Positions 58,669 through 64,000 of a DNA stretch of 64,000 bases are shown here, piece by piece. A program made the position numbers and the translations under genes. Positions within the stretch are counted from its first letter, which is position 1. Each line of letters begins with the position of its first letter. The notes below the pieces were generated by a model. The model saw only the letters and a program-made list of their open reading frames with translations. It searched no databases and was not told the DNA's origin. Origin of the DNA: Rotaria sordida (Eukaryota; Rotifera; Eurotatoria; Philodinida; Philodinidae); contig CAJNOL010000149.1 in assembly GCA_905250125.1 (NCBI GenBank), positions 124,001 through 188,000 on the forward strand, read 5' to 3'.

Positions 58669-61600
58669 ATGGCTTGTAGTTCACGAATACTGTTACCATT
58701 TGCACTATGGCCTGAAAATCCTCCATCATTATCAGTGTCATCATTGTTTATAAATTTTGCAAGTGATGATCTTATAACGGGTACAAATGATGGTTTTATC
58801 GTTTGCTGGAAAATTTTATCTGATCATCAAAAAGTAAATTAAAGTTCTTTCTTTTCTTTTGGTTCTTTTCTTAATCGAAATTTTTTTTATTTAGATTATT
58901 CCAAGATTAATGTTAATTGGTCATACAAATCAAGTTTCATTTATTGTTGCTTCAACATCAACACATCAACTCGAACAATTTATAAGTATTTCAGATAATG
59001 ATGGGTATGTAATGAAGAATATTTCTTTATTTTATTTTATTTTATTTTGATTTTAAAGTGAAATTAAATCATGGAATAATGAAGATGGTCATTGTATTGA
59101 ACATATACGAACTAATCTTAAACATCGTTCTGCTCAAGTAAATAAAATTTTTATTTTTATATATTTATTTATTTATTCTTTTTTGTTTTTAGTGTTTTAA
59201 TTATCAATTAACAAATGAAAATTTTCTTATATGTTGTGGTTGTTATTCGGAAATACTTATTTATGATATGCGTACACTTGAAATTAAATATACTCTTACA
59301 CCATCAAATGTTAATGCAGATTGGATATCAACATTTTTTGTTTTTCAAAAAGCAAATGCTCCAGGTTTATTTAGGATAAATATTAGAAAAATAAAAAATA
59401 TTTATTTATTTGTATAGATGTTATTATTGCTATTGGATTACTTGACAGTGGTTGTGTTAAATTATGGGCATTTGATCCTCGTACAGCTACTTCAAATGTA
59501 AGTATAAATATTTTAATAAACTGAATTATAAAATATTTATGAAAATTTTTTTAGACAGCTATTGAAGGTACAAGTATAGGAAATAATAATAATATTTTAC
59601 CAATTGATCTTAAAGAACATGAAAGTAAAGAAATTCGTACACAATTTGGTTCAATTATTGTACCTTGTGAAGAATGTCAAAGAATGATGCTTATTGTTTA
59701 TGGTCAAGGTTGGCAGGTAAGTGATACGTTTTTTTCTTTGTTGATTTCAATAAAGATTAATGATTATTTTAGATATTTGATGGAATTGATTTTACAGAAT
59801 TATGTTCATATGTAATGGATGACAAAGATATAGTTAAAAATGAACATTGGATAAATGGATATTTTCCCACACCAGATTTAGTTATTCTTTTTTCTGCTCG
59901 AGGTTATGGACATATTTTTCGTCTGCCAGAAAAGTAATTTAAATGAATTGCTTAAAGTTTTTTTTTTGTTTAATTCTAATTTTTTTAGTGCAACCTTTAT
60001 GAATCCAAAATTTCGTTCACAACATAATAAAGGTGATATGCAATTACCACAATGGTTATGCAGATTAAATGTTGGAAATGAATTAGTAAGATTTGTATTT
60101 TTATTTGATGAAATTAAGAAGATTACAAATCCAAATAAGGAATTGTTGTATCAGAAGAAAAGTATTTGGCATAGTCAGAAAAAAGATTTAAAACAACATG
60201 ACCAACAGAAAGTATTAAACATTTGGTTAAAATCAGAATTATGCGTTGTTTCCAAACTTTCGTAAGACTCATAGATTGAGAGTTATGAGCAAATCTTTAA
60301 TACATCAATAGCAAGAGTAATGGATATTCTCATCATAAGTTTTCTATAAGGCATCTATCAGCAATGAAAATTTCTATAAGAGATACAATATCGTGTTTAC
60401 AGTTCCTTGGTTTCCACGCTTAAAAAGTGAACTCGGTCGTTTCTGACTGATCGCTGCAAGACTCTCGATTCTTACCTAACTTTGTAGAGGACAGTCTTTA
60501 CCTTTATGCTGTGCAAAACAATCTCTATTATGGTATGTATGCAATAAGAGCTATCATTGCTGGGAAGACAGTCTATTATAGAGGTGTTAACTCAAGACGT
60601 CATACAATCAAAAAGAAAGTCGAATTAAACGAAATAGGCATTTTTATGAAAATAACTGAACAACAGCATGCATTTAAACTTTGTTTTCAGACTTTTCAAA
60701 GATTTGCTCAAGTTGACCAGATTTCGGCAGGGTTGAATGCTTTTTTGGGAATTGATCAGAAAAAAGAAAATTTTTCAAAATTGAGGAATTGCACTTTTCC
60801 CCAACCAACTGCTCGGAACACCTCTTGATTTGTGTTTTTGAACAATAAGAGAAACATTAATTTATTGATTCTAGAAACTTGCTCAAACACCAATTTTTTC
60901 ATGTCATACAAAATTAAAACAATGTCAAGTTTATCGAGCTGATTCTTCAGGTCAAATATCTGTTTGGCATATAAATCTAAAAAAATTTTCAACAGATACT
61001 GGTAAAATCTAATCATTTTTTTTTGTCTTAATGTCATAACAATGCTTGTTTTTTTTTCAATAGACATTCTTCCGACATATTCAATTTCTTATAAAGATAC
61101 TTGGTCACATGCATTAACAAATATTCGTACTATAAAAAAAATTTTAAATGATGTATATTATTATTCAATTTAATTCTATTTTAACTTAAATACAAAAATA
61201 TTTATTTAGATATTACCATGTAAAATAAATAAATTAACAGCATCATGTCATTTAATAACAATGGATCGTCTTGCATTTGGTACTGATAATGGAAAAATTT
61301 ATATAGTACCAGCATTAAAACTTATTTTAAGTCTTTTTTCAAATAATAATCAACAAAAAGAAAATTTTGGTATTTAATTTTCTTTTTTATTTCGTTTCTC
61401 ATCAGAGGAAAAAAACATCGAATTTCTTTAGATATTCAAACACTTAGTGGTCATAATCAAACAATAACATGTTTAATTCATCCACATAGTGAATATTCAC
61501 GTTATGATATTCAACATTTAGTTAGTGGTAGTATTGATCATTCAATACGTTTATGGGATTTAGCAACAAATACACAATTACATATGTTTACTGTACATTC

Positions 61601-64000
61601 CGGTACAATTCTTATGTTTCACATTCCACCACCTATGCTTAATGTAAAGAAAAAAAATTTTGTTTTCTTTTTTGATTAAATTCACTTTAGTTTTAATTTA
61701 TTGTAGATTAAAGTGCAATATTGTATATGTGCAATAGCTAGTGATCATAGTGTTTCATTACTTAGTTTAAAAGAACGTAAATTAATTTTATTAGCTAATA
61801 GACAATCATATCCTGTTGTTGGACTTCGTTGGAGAATAAATGATGATTTTTTACTTATAAAATGTTCTGATGGAAGTTTATTTATTTGGCAAATTGAAAC
61901 AGGAAATCTTGATCGTGTTGAACATGGAATACTAGCTGAAGAATTATTTGATTGGTATAATGATCTAAGAATACTTAGTGCAAATAATGATCTACAAAAT
62001 GATCCATTATCAACAGCAACGGTACCTTCACATTATCTTCAAATCAGATCAACTGGAAAAAGAAAAGATAATGATCAACTTAGAAAATTATATAGAAGAC
62101 TCGGTATGGAACAAATCATATATTTACATTTTGTTAGATTTCTTGTTGTAAACATTCGAAAAATCAATATTGATAAAATTAAAATAGTCATTCTTTTTCA
62201 AAAGAAACTGTGTATGAAATACTTAAGATATTAGAATTAACTATTTTTGTCTTAGAATTTTTGCTCTTCTCTTTATATAGTTAGTGAGAGAGCCTTATTT
62301 TGATGATACTCTTTCTACCAACTTGTCGTTTAATCGTTTTCGTCATCTTACGAGAGAATTTCTCCAATTGATAAATCGCTTTTGAATCAAGACTATGCGC
62401 ATTATGTAGACCCGAATGAGCTATGAATCTTCTAGAGAAAGCTCGTGACATTAGTTTAGTGCTGTGGAGATACTGTACTTTTACGATATTTTTTGAAATA
62501 AATGCTGTAGGGATAGAAAAACTGATTTTGGAATATCGACTTGAAACTTTGCATAGAGACAAGACTTAACATGAATAGTTTCCGATTTTTTTTTATTTGC
62601 TTCTATCCTGAAATAAGAACATCAAATCTGCCGGTTATATGAGTGATGTATAAGACACACTATTACCATAGTTGCATCATAGGATAGAAACAGCGGCAAA
62701 ATCTAAAACTTTCACAATAAACTACTCTTATTAAAGCATCGTCTCAGTAAAAAGTATAAGTAAAAATAAAGATAGTGATCTTTCTTTTTTTGTAATTATT
62801 ACACGAAATCAAATTATTTTCTTTTAATATTTCTTCTGTGATAAAAATCGATTTCCTACAGAATGATAATCTCAATATAAGTTTTGTTTTGCTTTATTAA
62901 GGTACTTCACGTCAAGATTTAATGGGTACATCATTTAAACATACAGAATATCGTTTACCAATTATAATTCAACAATTTCATACTAATCTTGGCGATGATT
63001 TAGCAATACTTATTCTTTTTGATTTATTACAACTTATTAGTAAGTTAAATTGCTTTCTAATAAATATAAACAACTTCTAAATTATTCGCTCTGCTAATTT
63101 AATATATGATTTAATTTATTTATATGCTTATGCTAGGTCAAATTATTGTATTCGATCTTGAAAAACAACACGCTCAAAAATCTAGTAATGCTCACTTGTT
63201 TTTTCTTTTGCTATTTATTAACTAACTTTTTTTTTCTTCTTCCAATTATATTCATTTTTATTAGAACAAATTGAAATAGCAAATAAAGATACTCGTCCAC
63301 AATTAGATCAAACATCAACATCATTATCAATCTTATCAAATTTACTTGTTTCATTACTTCATCCATGGTCATTTGATAAAAATATTGATCGAATTTGTCA
63401 AGAACGTCTTCGTCTTAATCGTGTTAATCGATTGTTATCTTATGGTATATTAAGTAAAAATGAACATTTAACTATTGTTTTACCTACATGGCAACAATAT
63501 TTAAATGATCATGTACCTGAGGCATTTTTATCACTTCCAACTACACTTATTTCATTTGCTGGAATGGAAACAGATGATGATGCAACATTAAAACAGTATG
63601 TATTCTAAATAAATTGATTTAAATATTAACTAAAATTCATTTCCATTTTTAATAAAACAAAATAGCTTTGTTTTTTATTATTATTAAAATGCAATATCAT
63701 TGATCTTTCGGTTAATAACTAAATTTCTATTGAAATTAAATAAATATAAAATTTTATATAAATTATTACACAAAATTTCTCAGAAGTTATTCAAAACTGC
63801 TGTTAAACGGAACATTTGTGATACTTTAAAATATGCCATTCGTTGGACGAAAAATTTTAAAAAACATGCACTATGTATAGTTTTATACGTCTGACAAAGT
63901 TAATCACCAGATCAAATAATGTAAAAATAATCGAATTATAAAACTGTCTATCGAAGTTAAAAATCAATGGTGATCGGACTATTCATCGTAGGGCTATTCG
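58669..64000 (+). CDS. WDR7: WDR7-like (rabconnectin-3 beta) WD-repeat protein, 5' part
   Basis: Sixteen exons join in phase: 58669-58833, 58895-59004, 59059-59137, 59193-59364, 59418-59497, 59555-59716, 59773-59933, 59989-60085, 60875-61001, 61064-61152, 61210-61369, 61432-61643, 61707-62103, 62902-63039, 63137-63184, 63265-63595. That gives 842 residues; the rest lies beyond the window. WDR7 pairs with DMXL proteins to promote V-ATPase assembly and vesicle acidification. WD repeats include LITGTNDGFIVCWK, IKSWNNEDGHCIEHIRTNLK, LVSGSIDHSIRLWDLATN and DDFLLIKCSDGSLFIWQIET. Family-specific stretches are AICAIASDHSV-like (CAIASDHSVSLLSLKERK) and DRVEHGILAEEL. Introns are about 50-70 nt except 60086-60874 and 62104-62901, which hold repeats. 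Vertebrate WDR72 is an alternative paralogue name. Confidence 0.92.
60280..60660. repeat. Intronic repeat (family D, tentative copy 2)
   Basis: Shares the order and partial identity of AAGTGAACT, GACTCTCGATTCTTA, TTACCTTTATGCTGTGCAAA and ATTGCTGGGAAGAC-type blocks with 32990-33160 in DRC11. It lies in WDR7 intron 60086-60874. A 105-codon open frame at 60511-60828 in this intron is not supported as a gene. Confidence 0.4.
62290..62770. repeat. Hairpin repeat (family A, copy 3, right arm shortened)
   Basis: Contains GAGCTATGAATCTTCTAGAG, GAGATACTGTACTTTTACGA, ATATCGACTTGAAACTTTGC and CTATCCTGAAATAAGAACAT, the same order as copies 1 and 2. The right arm stops after AACTTTCACAATAAACTACT with TTATTAAAGC. 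It lies in WDR7 intron 62104-62901. Confidence 0.75.

Noticed and set aside
60511..60828. 105-codon plus-strand frame in a WDR7 intron
   Set aside because: Lies inside a repeat-derived long intron, and WDR7 exons on either side splice in phase without it.
1..64000. CRISPR arrays, bacterial operons, rRNA or tRNA genes
   Set aside because: No regularly spaced direct repeats, no cloverleaf with conserved T-loop sequence, and no rRNA-like stretch were recognised by eye; gene structure is eukaryotic. A tRNAscan-SE run would be decisive for tRNAs.

Overview
This is an AT-rich animal nuclear DNA window. Genes are split by GT-AG introns that are mostly 45-80 nt long. The recognisable gene set is metazoan: a TALE homeobox gene, an ETS factor, a nuclear receptor, WAC, a ciliary dynein-regulatory subunit, a mitochondrial nucleotide carrier and a rabconnectin-3 beta subunit. 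AT richness, tiny introns, tight gene spacing and many hairpin or MITE-like insertions fit a bdelloid rotifer (Rotaria-like). That taxon is inferred; no single diagnostic marker is present. All exon models below were built by hand from splice sites and checked for phase continuity.

Layout. 1-1681: non-coding, with a small hAT-type MITE. 1682-2468: a small secreted-peptide gene and a small lysine-rich gene, tail to tail. 4336-5363 (minus): membrane-anchored CAP/GAPR-1-like protein. 5753-13655 (minus): a 13-exon formin (FH2) gene. A complete ETS-factor gene (8742-9649) lies inside one of its introns on the same strand. 13831-14961 (plus): an intronless type I membrane protein, possibly a retrocopy, divergent from the formin gene. 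16740-19892 (minus): 12-exon nuclear receptor. 23261-27233 (minus): 12-exon WAC. 27674-36163 (plus): 18-exon DRC11/IQCA1, head to head with WAC. 37486-38824 (minus): TGIF homeobox gene, followed by about 7 kb of microsatellite-rich upstream DNA. 46051-46640 (plus): two-exon calmodulin/centrin-like EF-hand gene. 46641-53941: repeat-dense DNA with nested hairpins and a 1.18-kb hAT-type element carrying exon-like cargo. 53942-56550 (minus): SLC25A33/36-type carrier. 58669 to the window end (plus): WDR7-like gene, truncated by the window edge.

The genes do not form one pathway. They are housekeeping, developmental and ciliary genes. DRC11 points to motile cilia, TGIF/ETS/nuclear receptor/WAC to transcription and chromatin, the carrier to mitochondrial nucleotide supply, and WDR7 to V-ATPase regulation. 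The most unusual structural signal is a set of related long imperfect hairpin elements. They account for nearly all the long introns: three sit in three long DRC11 introns, others in formin, WAC and WDR7 introns. Elsewhere introns are tiny.
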